From the NCBI RefSeq assembly GCF_026191675.1, contig NZ_JAKRRY010000001.1, forward strand, positions 248,001 to 312,000: a DNA stretch of 64,000 nucleotides, in the 5' to 3' direction. The notes beneath the pieces were generated by a model. That model searched no databases. It saw only the letters and a list, made by a program, of their open reading frames with translations, and was not told where the DNA came from. The translations under genes were made by a program, and so were the position numbers. The stretch comes from Vibrio qingdaonensis (GTDB taxonomy: Bacteria; Pseudomonadota; Gammaproteobacteria; Enterobacterales; Vibrionaceae). This document shows, in pieces, positions 44,004 to 51,243 of this stretch. The stretch's first letter is position 1. Every line of letters begins with the position of its first letter.

Positions 44004-44153
44004 TCAAATCTTCTGACAGTCTTGACAACGAGCAGCAGTAATACGCTTGCCCGTGGGTGGGTGTATCACTGTGTTGGTGTACTTCTCAAACCCACATTTG
44101 CTGCACAAGGCAATAATCATCTCTCGACCATCAACAGTTTTAGTCTGCTTCAT
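44004..44153 (-). CDS. 49-residue zinc-ribbon-like protein coupled to the small recombinase
   Basis: This frame is short but well supported: its ATG overlaps the recombinase stop (ATGA), and it ends before a terminator. The product starts MKQTKTVDGREMIIALCSKC and has a second pair in ARCQDCQKI, a CxxC-N27-CxxC zinc-ribbon pattern. It is like a tiny adaptor or DNA-binding module. No family is recognised. Confidence 0.72.
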   Translation of the reverse strand: MKQTKTVDGREMIIALCSKCGFEKYTNTVIHPPTGKRITAARCQDCQKI

Positions 44154-45013
44154 TCTATTTTCCCTTCTACCTTGGATTTTTTCACTCGCTGTACAGTCTT
44201 AGTGCTACAGCCTAAAGCCTTGGCAATCTGTGTGTTGTTCTTTCCATCAACTACCAAGCGCATTATTTGTTCGTGCTGTTCAGTGTTGGCCTTGCGTCCT
44301 TGGTACAGTTCACCCCAAGTCTTACCATCCTTGTTGACACCTTTGGTCTTAATGGCTTCTCTTCCTGCCTCAGCCGCAGCTAAACGCGCTTCACGTTCAT
44401 TACTGGCGATAGCTGCAAGCATATTGATTGTGTTGTCCGTGGTTGCATCCATAACGGTGTTTCCTGTGTACTGGAAGCTCATACCTCCGTGGATAGTCTT
44501 AATTGCCACTCCTCGCTTGAGTAGTAGCTGTGCTGTCTCCTTGGCATCGTGATAGTCACGACCTAGCCGGTCAAACCACCACACCCAAAGCGTGTCACCT
44601 TGCTTGAGTTTGCGTAGTAACTCACCAAGTACAGGACGGCTCTTGGCTTCTGTAGTACCAGATACACCCTCTTCACTCAGCACTTGGACATTTGGACAAT
44701 TGGCTTCAAACTTCTCCATCTGAGATGCAAGGGTTTGGTCTGTAGTAGAGATACGGGCATAAGCGTACTCTGTCTGCTCTTGTTTGCTTGCCTCTGCCTC
44801 TTGGACACAGGTAGACAGAAAGGCACAATGGTTCTTAAAGTTGACTCTGTTCTTAGTAGCCAGAACCACCTCTAGCTGTCTGTCTACATCTGGACAGCCT
44901 AACTTGCGTAGTCTTTTCTCAATGCGCTTGAGGTTGGTAATACCTTCCTTGGCTGTAGGATTGCTGTTTGCAAGGTCAGATACTTGAAGTGCAAGGTCTA
45001 GTAGTTGGTTCAT
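44150..45013 (-). CDS. Small serine recombinase (resolvase/invertase family) with N-terminal extension
   Basis: The 287-residue protein has the resolvase catalytic domain from about residue 83 to 220: nucleophile Ser89 in YARISTTDQ, LLRKLKQGDTLWVWWFDRLG RD, and NMLAAIASNEREARLAAAEAG. A Hin-type helix-turn-helix ends it (NNTQIAKALGCSTKTVQRVK). The first 80 residues are an unusual helical extension with no obvious match; most resolvases begin with the catalytic strand. It is likely a resolvase, invertase or regulator for the element. Repeated TGGACAT boxes lie upstream. Confidence 0.88.
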   Translation of the reverse strand: MNQLLDLALQVSDLANSNPTAKEGITNLKRIEKRLRKLGCPDVDRQLEVVLATKNRVNFKNHCAFLSTCVQEAEASKQEQTEYAYARISTTDQTLASQMEKFEANCPNVQVLSEEGVSGTTEAKSRPVLGELLRKLKQGDTLWVWWFDRLGRDYHDAKETAQLLLKRGVAIKTIHGGMSFQYTGNTVMDATTDNTINMLAAIASNEREARLAAAEAGREAIKTKGVNKDGKTWGELYQGRKANTEQHEQIMRLVVDGKNNTQIAKALGCSTKTVQRVKKSKVEGKIE

Positions 45014-45386
45014 GGCATTACCTTAACTGGACATTTGGTTGATGGACACATCCTACAGATGGACATATCGACAAGTCAACACCTAATGTCCAACCAAGTG
45101 CCATACTTTTGAACTAGACATAAAGTTATGCCCTAATGTCCATCCAAGATGGCCGTATGATTGCGTGTTTTTGGGAATCTAAGTGTAAGTATGTAATTTA
45201 AGGTGGGTTAGGACTGCATCAGATATCGCAGACACTAGTTATATTGTAGTGGTGATTTTTACTGGAAGCGAAGGGGCACCCCATTGTTGTTTTGAGCTAG
45301 ACCCGACCCACTTGGGGGATAGTAGGAGCGACGCCAAGAGCCGAAGGTCTCATACATCTCTGACCCGTTTCAATGAGCCTAGACAG
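45014..45386. promoter_or_regulatory. Upstream region of the small recombinase with TGGACAT boxes
   Basis: Within 45028-45142 the 8-base pattern TGGACAtn occurs three times forward (45028, 45043, 45060) and twice inverted as AATGTCCA (45085, 45135). The inverted copies sit in longer repeats (cctaatgtccaaccaag and ccctaatgtccatccaag). The placement suggests a recombination or operator site for the adjacent recombinase. The rest, 45150-45386, shows no ORF that I trust. Confidence 0.55.
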
Positions 45387-45427
45387 CTAGGCAATGCAAA
45401 CTTTCTGTAAATCCTCACTTGTTTCGT

Positions 45428-45434
45428 CACCACT
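45428..45434. repeat. Right attachment core (attR)
   Basis: caccact, identical to the left core, marks where PhzF homology resumes. Just inside the element lies cacttgtttcgt; its cttgt pairs with acaag of the left end in the joined form. Confidence 0.65.
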
Positions 45435-46046
45435 CGCGGGCCAAAAATAACGAGACACAAAATCGCGCTGCGGATGTGCCGACGGCGCCGTGACGACAAT
45501 ATCATAGGGCGCCAACTGCGCTAACACTGAGCTATCCGCTTCAATGCCAATGACATCCTCTTCGGATTCATAGACGGCAAAATACGCTTGCTCATTGCGT
45601 AAAATGCAAGTGGGAGCATGTGACAGCCCTTCGAGCAATGCTCGGGGTATGTCTGTGATGGGTGCGGGGTTCTGGTTGGGAAAGCTCATTTCAATTCGCC
45701 CCGTCTCCAACTGTCTAACGGTAAGATCACCGACTTCATTAGTCGAAAACCGGATCGTGTCCGTTGCCGAAACACCTTGTTCCATCGCTAAATGATTATA
45801 GAGTACATAAGCCGATGCCAATGTCGCATGACCACAAAAATCAATCTCCGTCAGTGGCGAAAACCACCGAATATAATAGTGATTAGCGGCAATCGGTGTT
45901 AGATACGCGGTTTCTGACAAATTATTCTCTATCGCGACGTTTTGCATCCACTGATCACTTGGAAACTCGTCTACCAGCATGATGGCAGCACTGTTACCTT
46001 TAAACATCTCAGACGTAAACGCATCCACAATCCATTGTGTTTTCAC
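45428..46046 (-). pseudogene. PhzF-family protein, N-terminal part truncated by the mobile element
   Basis: About 206 codons encode the front of a PhzF-family (DHPH isomerase-like) protein: MKTQWIVDAFTSEMFKGNSA, the catalytic-glutamate region NNLSETAYLTP, and RWFSPLTEIDFCGHATLASA. Homology stops at FWPASG; the frame then runs 13 codons into the element and ends at 45387. Start is GTG at 46046 with AAGGA 9 bases upstream. The truncated protein lacks the conserved GDEDPVTGS C-terminal domain and is probably inactive, unless the element excises. Confidence 0.9.
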
Positions 46047-46057
46047 TTGTTTATTCC

Positions 46058-46732
46058 TTAATTTGAGCGAGAAATATAAGCAATTCGCTTTCTATATACG
46101 CGATAGCCTAACGCCAAAATAATGCATAATACCGCTGGAGGCAACAGCGCATAAAACGCCAAATGATTGAATAATATAGCGCCAACTAGCCCTCCACAGA
46201 TAAAGCCGACTAAGATGGTCACAAACAATTTAGCTTTACGCTTATCAAACGCTTCACCTCTTAGTGTTGAGCCTATCATGATCCCCAAATCAGTGACGAT
46301 ACCCGTCACGTGTGTCGTTCTAACCACGGCACCACTAAACGTCGTAGCAAGCGCATTTTGTAAACCACATGCGGCTGAAGCAAAGTAACTACCCGTTGGC
46401 GAGCCTGCCACTAAAAAGTAAGTCGCAGATAACAACAACGCACTTTCAATGCATAACAACCACTCATATTGGCGCCCTAGTTTCAAAGACACATTCGATA
46501 TGAACCATCCCGAAATGGCCGAACCGAATAGGAAACTCATGACAATACCAATCAAATGAGCCGAACTCGCCCAATCATTAAATAATTGCGTGCCTAGTAA
46601 TGTTGCCGTTCCTGATAAATGCGAAATAGCCTGATGCTGAAAGCCCAATAAGCCGACAGCATTCACCGTCCCTGCTAGCAATGATAAAATAAACGCTCCA
46701 GATTCAATCCAGCGCGGAAGTTTTGAAATCAC
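46058..46732 (-). CDS. DUF1275 (YoaK-family) membrane protein
   Basis: The 224-residue protein has six hydrophobic segments and the DUF1275 pattern: LSLLAGTVNAVGLLGFQHQA near the start, and SAACGLQNALATTFSGAVVR TTHVTG in the middle. Function of the family is unknown; it is thought to be a transporter. It begins with GTG and ends 11 bases before the phzF start, so it may drive co-transcription of the broken phzF. Confidence 0.87.
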   Translation of the reverse strand: MISKLPRWIESGAFILSLLAGTVNAVGLLGFQHQAISHLSGTATLLGTQLFNDWASSAHLIGIVMSFLFGSAISGWFISNVSLKLGRQYEWLLCIESALLLSATYFLVAGSPTGSYFASAACGLQNALATTFSGAVVRTTHVTGIVTDLGIMIGSTLRGEAFDKRKAKLFVTILVGFICGGLVGAILFNHLAFYALLPPAVLCIILALGYRVYRKRIAYISRSN

Positions 46733-46888
46733 ATCAATTGCCTTATTTATTGCGTGTTAATCATGATTCGTTATTAGATAGGGGCACAGACATCGCTGGG
46801 TACCGTTCCAATATGCCGTTTCACTGCTCCATGATAACTCGTAACGGCTAACACGGCCGTGCAACAGCAGCGAGCATCATAGTCCTAT

Positions 46889-47377
46889 TTATCCACGCTT
46901 CTTTGATTTAAAGCACATTATATGTTGAGGCCCGGCCTCACCGCCAAGGTAAAGTTGTTCAGTATCCATAAACCCTGCCTTCACATACAGCGATCTTGCT
47001 AAGGCGTTTTTACAATTCACCGTGAGATACAAATCTGACTGGTCTTTCCCTAACCACACCATATACTGTTCTTGTATTTGTCGAATGGCACGTTTAGCAA
47101 TGCCTTGACCTTGATATTGCTGGTCAATCAGAAACGACCTAAAGCCAATCGATCCTTGTGGACAGAATGAATACCGATTGGCATAAGCACTGTCGAGTAG
47201 AAAAAAGCCTACGGGTTTTCCAGCTTGGCAAATCACCCACTGTGTTTCTTCAGGCTTTTGACAGCTTTGATCAATAATTTCATTAATGTAGCCAATGTAA
47301 GGACGCTGTTCATCTGGTACAGACAACATTAAAACATATTCAAAATTTTGTTCATTTAGCGGTTCAATGGTTAACAT
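46889..47377 (-). CDS. GNAT-family N-acetyltransferase
   Basis: The 162-residue protein shows the GNAT acetyl-CoA site at about residues 85-105 (SFLIDQQYQGQGIAKRAIRQ, with QxxGxG/A as QYQGQGIA) and the later AxxLYxKxGF motif (NALARSLYVKAGFMDTE). Substrate is unknown. It is close to a second GNAT gene on the same strand 41 bases upstream, and the two may form an operon. Confidence 0.88.
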   Translation of the reverse strand: MLTIEPLNEQNFEYVLMLSVPDEQRPYIGYINEIIDQSCQKPEETQWVICQAGKPVGFFLLDSAYANRYSFCPQGSIGFRSFLIDQQYQGQGIAKRAIRQIQEQYMVWLGKDQSDLYLTVNCKNALARSLYVKAGFMDTEQLYLGGEAGPQHIMCFKSKKRG

Positions 47378-47418
47378 ACTTATTCATCACTCTTTTCCAG
47401 CACGGTGAAGCGACATCA

Positions 47419-47964
47419 TCACTCCATGATTTTATTTTCGGTAAGTGACATTAGCCACAGATCCCAATAACGCCCCTCAATAAACCGGACATTTTTGACG
47501 ACTTCGGTTTGCTCAAAACCTAACTGCTGGTAACACTGAATAGCGGAGTGGTTATGGGAAAATACTGACAGTGTGACCGCTGACATAGGATGGTCTGCTT
47601 TGGCGACGGCTATCACTAAACGCAGCATCTCTGATGCAAGCCCTTTCCCCCGGTAATCTGGTTGGATAAAGACTCGACAGATACGCTGCACATTCTTGGA
47701 CGCTTGATAAAGCTCCACAAAGCCAACAAAAACCCCGTCTCGTTGACATAAAAAAGGACGACTCAAGCGATTTGAAAAATATTTATTGAGTTGGCGATGC
47801 GTCAAAGGGAAAGTAAATTGAAACCCACCCCATTGGTAGTTGAGCCTTTCCGAGTCAATCCATTCAATTAACATTGCATAATGCTCGTCAGTGAAAGGCA
47901 TGAGCTCTATAGTATTTATATTGTGGTCCACGTTACTATTCACACTACTACTTGTCTGTTCCAA
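47419..47964 (-). CDS. GNAT-family N-acetyltransferase (RimJ/RimL-like)
   Basis: The 181-residue protein has the GNAT core RVFIQPDYRGKGLASEMLRL (acetyl-CoA loop) and the end motif HNHSAIQCYQQLGFEQTEVV. Substrate is unknown. The start is uncertain: a TTG at 47964 has GGGAAG 5 bases upstream; alternatives are a GTG about 11 codons later. It sits between a second GNAT gene and the response regulator gene. Confidence 0.87.
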   Translation of the reverse strand: MEQTSSSVNSNVDHNINTIELMPFTDEHYAMLIEWIDSERLNYQWGGFQFTFPLTHRQLNKYFSNRLSRPFLCQRDGVFVGFVELYQASKNVQRICRVFIQPDYRGKGLASEMLRLVIAVAKADHPMSAVTLSVFSHNHSAIQCYQQLGFEQTEVVKNVRFIEGRYWDLWLMSLTENKIME

Positions 47965-48003
47965 TGGCTTCCCACTCCACCTCTTGAGTTATTCAGCAAC
48001 ATT

Positions 48004-48693
48004 TTATTCACGCACTAGACGACGATAGCAGCGTTCTGGCCGACCAACGGAACCATAATTTACATCCGCTTCTAATTCACCTGTACTAATTAAAAACTCA
48101 AGATAACGCCGTGCCGTTGTTCGGCTTGCCCCTATATTTTCGCCCGCTTCATCCGCGGTATACAGGCTATGCTCACTAAACAGCGTACGTATTTTTTCCA
48201 ATGTCACGCCGTCTATACCCTTCGGGAGATGCTTGTCTGTTTTTGCTTCTCCCGTGTGACTCTGCATCATTTCATCAACGAGTGACTGATCAAGCCCATC
48301 CACGTGATGAAGTTGTTTTGTTCTCTTCTGATATTTTTTTAACGCGGCTTCTAATCGAGGATACATAACCGGTTTGAGCAAATAATCGATCACGCCACCG
48401 CGCATTGCTTGCTGTAAGGTTTCGACATCTCTTGCGGCGGTGATGAGAATAACATCGCAGGCTTGATTCATGGTTCTTAATCTACCGAGAATATCAATAC
48501 CCGTACCATCGGGGAGATAGACATCTAGCAGAACCAATTCTGGTTCTAACAACTCTAACTGCATTTCAGCTTCCGAGCGAGAAGTGGCAATCCCGACCAC
48601 CTCAAATCCCCCCATTTTTTCTAGGTAGCGACGATGTAACTCCGCGATTTTCAGATCATCTTCTATGATCATTACACGTGTCATTGTACTCAT
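48004..48693 (-). CDS. CitB/DcuR-type response regulator
   Basis: The 229-residue regulator has a receiver domain (VMIIEDDLKIAELHRRYLEK, phosphoacceptor in LVLLDVYLPDGTG, conserved lysine in LLKPVMYPRL) and a C-terminal winged-helix part (EHSLYTADEAGENIGASRTT ARRYLEFLISTGELEADVNY G) of the DpiA/CitB/DcuR group. These respond to citrate or C4-dicarboxylates. It overlaps the kinase stop by 4 bases (ATGA). No target transporter is adjacent, so the regulon is unclear. Confidence 0.92.
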   Translation of the reverse strand: MSTMTRVMIIEDDLKIAELHRRYLEKMGGFEVVGIATSRSEAEMQLELLEPELVLLDVYLPDGTGIDILGRLRTMNQACDVILITAARDVETLQQAMRGGVIDYLLKPVMYPRLEAALKKYQKRTKQLHHVDGLDQSLVDEMMQSHTGEAKTDKHLPKGIDGVTLEKIRTLFSEHSLYTADEAGENIGASRTTARRYLEFLISTGELEADVNYGSVGRPERCYRRLVRE

Positions 48694-50315
48694 GCCATTC
48701 CATCCTTTGGTACGTATACAGTGACTCGAGTCCCCATATCATTATTTGCTATCAGTTCAAGCTGTCCTTGATAGCGCTCCGTTAATTGCTTAACCAAAAA
48801 TAAACCAACGCCGCGATTACTGGCCGATTTACTCGACACCCCTCGTTGTGTTAGTAACGATACGTCAATGTCACTAGGCAAACCACAGCCTCTATCCACC
48901 ACTTCGAGAATAATTTCATTGCCATAATCACTCACAGAGACTTCAATGCTTGAACGCGCTAACCGCTCATTGGGTTGCTGGGTAATGGCTGATAACGTTG
49001 CTTCAAAAGCGTTATCAATTAAATTGCCTAAAATTGTGACAATATCATCCGCATTTAACTCCTCAGGGAGAGGCTCTAAACGTGATTCAGGATCCACGAC
49101 TAACGTTAAACCCAGCTCACGCGCACGCTCCGTCTTTCCTAGCAACATCCCGGCAATTAGCGGATCACGCATGGTCTCCCGCAAAAATTCAATCAACGAT
49201 TGATAGTGTGCGGTTTCTAAACCGATCAGTTGCTGAACCGCATCCAATTCGCCCATTTGAAGCATGCCATTAATAGTATTGAGTTTATTGCGATGTTCGT
49301 GAGTTTGAGCGCGCAACATTTCCGCATAGGCCTGAGTTTGAGACAGTTGCGCCGTAAGCTCACTAATTTCATCCCTGAGTCGAAAACTCGATACCGCTCC
49401 AACGACCTTTCCATCGACAATGATTGGACTTCGATTCGCTACAATACGTTGATGGTTTAAATACAACTCAATATCGTGATCCACTTCTTGGCTATTAATT
49501 AAACTATGTAAGTCCGAATTAGGCAGTACATCGCTCAAGGGCTGATTGATAGTGTCGTGCTTGTTTAACTTTAAAATCTCACAAGCACTGGTGTTAATAG
49601 ATCGTAAAACACCGTTAGAATCAATACTGATGACCCCTTCTTTAATGGTACTCATGGTTACGTCAAGCTCACCATACAAACGACCAATCTCTTCAGGTTC
49701 AAAGCCCAAAATCGCCTTCTGAAAACGCCGAGAAATATAATTTGAGATTATGCCATTAGCCACAAGTACCAACACCGCCATTCCTAATAAAAAGGCTAAA
49801 TACGGCTCGATTCTATCTTGTAACCTATCGATCAAGTAACCAACGGACACCACGCCAATAATCTGACCATTACTATCGAAAATGGCCGCTTTTCCACGTA
49901 CTGATTCTCCTAATGAACCTTCAGCAAATGACACATAAGCCTGCCCATCTACCAACGCTTTATCATTGTCTCCTCCCTTCATTGGCTTGCCGATGCGCTC
50001 GTCAATGGGGTGGACGAGCCGGATACCTTGACGGTCACCAATGACGATAAACGCGGCGCCAATCATCTCAGTCAGACCGCGAAATCGCGCTTGCATCTGA
50101 GCCGAAGTGCGATCTTCAACCATATTAATTACCGACGATGACTGCGCTAGAAACGTGGCGACACCTTTCGCTTTGAATCCCATTTCCTGCTCTTGTGACT
50201 GCTTGATATAACTAAAGCCAGCCAAAGACAATATGACCAACTGCAGCAAGCCTGAAAACGTCATAATAATGAGCAGACGATGACGAAAGCTGAACTGATT
50301 CCATCTCATTGTCAT
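48690..50315 (-). CDS. DcuS/CitA-type sensor histidine kinase
   Basis: The 541-residue kinase has two membrane helices (about 13-35 and 178-196) enclosing a periplasmic PAS-like sensing domain, a cytoplasmic PAS domain, and a SpoOB-type dimerisation helix with the phospho-histidine in THEHRNKLNTINGMLQMG, then an HATPase domain (VTILGNLIDNAFEA, EVVDRGCGLP, GVGLFLVKQL). This architecture is that of citrate and C4-dicarboxylate sensors. It is followed immediately by its response regulator. The ligand cannot be decided from sequence. Confidence 0.93.
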   Translation of the reverse strand: MTMRWNQFSFRHRLLIIMTFSGLLQLVILSLAGFSYIKQSQEQEMGFKAKGVATFLAQSSSVINMVEDRTSAQMQARFRGLTEMIGAAFIVIGDRQGIRLVHPIDERIGKPMKGGDNDKALVDGQAYVSFAEGSLGESVRGKAAIFDSNGQIIGVVSVGYLIDRLQDRIEPYLAFLLGMAVLVLVANGIISNYISRRFQKAILGFEPEEIGRLYGELDVTMSTIKEGVISIDSNGVLRSINTSACEILKLNKHDTINQPLSDVLPNSDLHSLINSQEVDHDIELYLNHQRIVANRSPIIVDGKVVGAVSSFRLRDEISELTAQLSQTQAYAEMLRAQTHEHRNKLNTINGMLQMGELDAVQQLIGLETAHYQSLIEFLRETMRDPLIAGMLLGKTERARELGLTLVVDPESRLEPLPEELNADDIVTILGNLIDNAFEATLSAITQQPNERLARSSIEVSVSDYGNEIILEVVDRGCGLPSDIDVSLLTQRGVSSKSASNRGVGLFLVKQLTERYQGQLELIANNDMGTRVTVYVPKDGMA

Positions 50316-50825
50316 TCTCCTTTAACATCAGTACTGTAACAGCCTCGTAACATGAAAACACTCAGTGCGTCATCGTTCTGTGACACTCTCAAAGAAATCA
50401 TGGCTCAGTATTTACCGACCGCTCATACCTCACCCACCGTTCTTAATGACAAGTTCGTTTATTTCATATTGTGCATAAAGAACACTGACTAAGATCACAG
50501 CAATTTTAGGTTAATTTTAGGTTAATTTTAGAACTAATTAGGCGGCATATCGTATAGTAAAACGACACCAACTAAACAAGGATACCGCCAACGCGGAAAG
50601 TTAAGATTGGGAGTAAACGTAAAGACTGGGGCTAAACCAGTTTTAACGTCACAAGTACGATACTGCCACTCTCACGCCAAGCATCAACTCAACATTAAAA
50701 CATCCATTAAAGAAAAAGCCTCATTCAGCTTGAGCGGTATGCTGTAACACCTAGAAAACTTCACCTCTCAAAAAAACAAAAATAATGAGAGCGTACAAAG
50801 GAACCACGTTAGAAGGAGCAAGGCT
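50316..50825. other. 510-base intergenic region upstream of the sensor kinase
   Basis: The region separates the kinase from a small ORF on the other strand. It has an 11-base tandem repeat (aattttaggtt, about 2.7 copies, 50501-50530) and a possible hairpin with a T run near 50625-50645 (actgg/ccagt, then tttt). It could be a long leader or a small RNA. I found no clear promoter or ORF in the rest. Confidence 0.5.
50501..50530. repeat. 11-bp tandem repeat (aattttaggtt), 2.7 copies
   Basis: Two full units and eight bases of a third lie end to end in the gap between the sensor kinase and the small ORF. Repeated AT-rich boxes with helical-turn spacing can be regulator sites. Confidence 0.85.
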
Positions 50826-51062
50826 ATGAAACGTGACTGTTTTGGAATTTGCCTAAATAGGGCTGTGCTGTCAAAAAACCGAACATCAACGTTCACCCAC
50901 GTTAGAGCTTATCAAAAACAAAATTCTCCGCAAGAAGACGTTGAAAACGACCTTCTTGTCTCATTTGCTTGCCCGCAAATGTCTGGAAATGAAGTTCTGC
51001 AAGCAATGAAGCAAGCAAAAAACTTAGTATGGCGGGCAGGTTATTTCTGCCCATCACAGTAG
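50826..51062 (+). CDS. Small unrecognised protein, 78 residues
   Basis: A good ribosome site (AAGGAG, 9 bases before the ATG) and a long leader support this short gene. The product starts MKRDCFGICLNRAVLSKNRT and has a cysteine-containing C-terminal block (VSFACPQMSGNEVLQAMKQA). It has no signal peptide or known motif. It lies about 180 bases before the TolC-HlyD operon and on the same strand, so it could be co-transcribed or act as a leader. I am not certain it is translated. Confidence 0.5.
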   Translation: MKRDCFGICLNRAVLSKNRTSTFTHVRAYQKQNSPQEDVENDLLVSFACPQMSGNEVLQAMKQAKNLVWRAGYFCPSQ

Positions 51063-51243
51063 TAAATGCCACTCCTGGTAGGGAGGTTTGATACAGGCCT
51101 CTCTATCTCTCATGACCATCATCAAAAAAAACAGACACTTAACTTCGCCATTCCTTCGTTAGCAACTACATTTATATTATTGCACTGAATATTATTAGAG
51201 TATAAACTCTAAATATTTTATTAACATCTGGTTTGGAGCAAAC

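Larger units (their letters stand above)
38459..45434. mobile_element. Serine-recombinase integrative element inserted in phzF (about 7 kb)
   Basis: The element separates the two halves of a phzF-family gene. It has a large serine recombinase facing inward at the left end and a small resolvase-type recombinase near the right end. A 7-base core caccact occurs at both junctions (38459-38465 and 45428-45434); a longer but offset match ttcgtcaccac (38451-38461 and 45423-45433) is also present. The 7-base choice restores the family spacing G-G-D-E-D-P. Joining the ends gives cttgt-N19-acaag centred on the core. Cargo is mostly unknown Cys-rich or small proteins; no capsid, conjugation or replication gene is seen. 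Confidence 0.88.

Noticed and set aside
45028..45142. CRISPR array from repeated TGGACAT boxes
   Set aside because: Units are only 8 bases, unequally spaced and in both orientations; no cas genes are present. No CRISPR was seen anywhere in the window.
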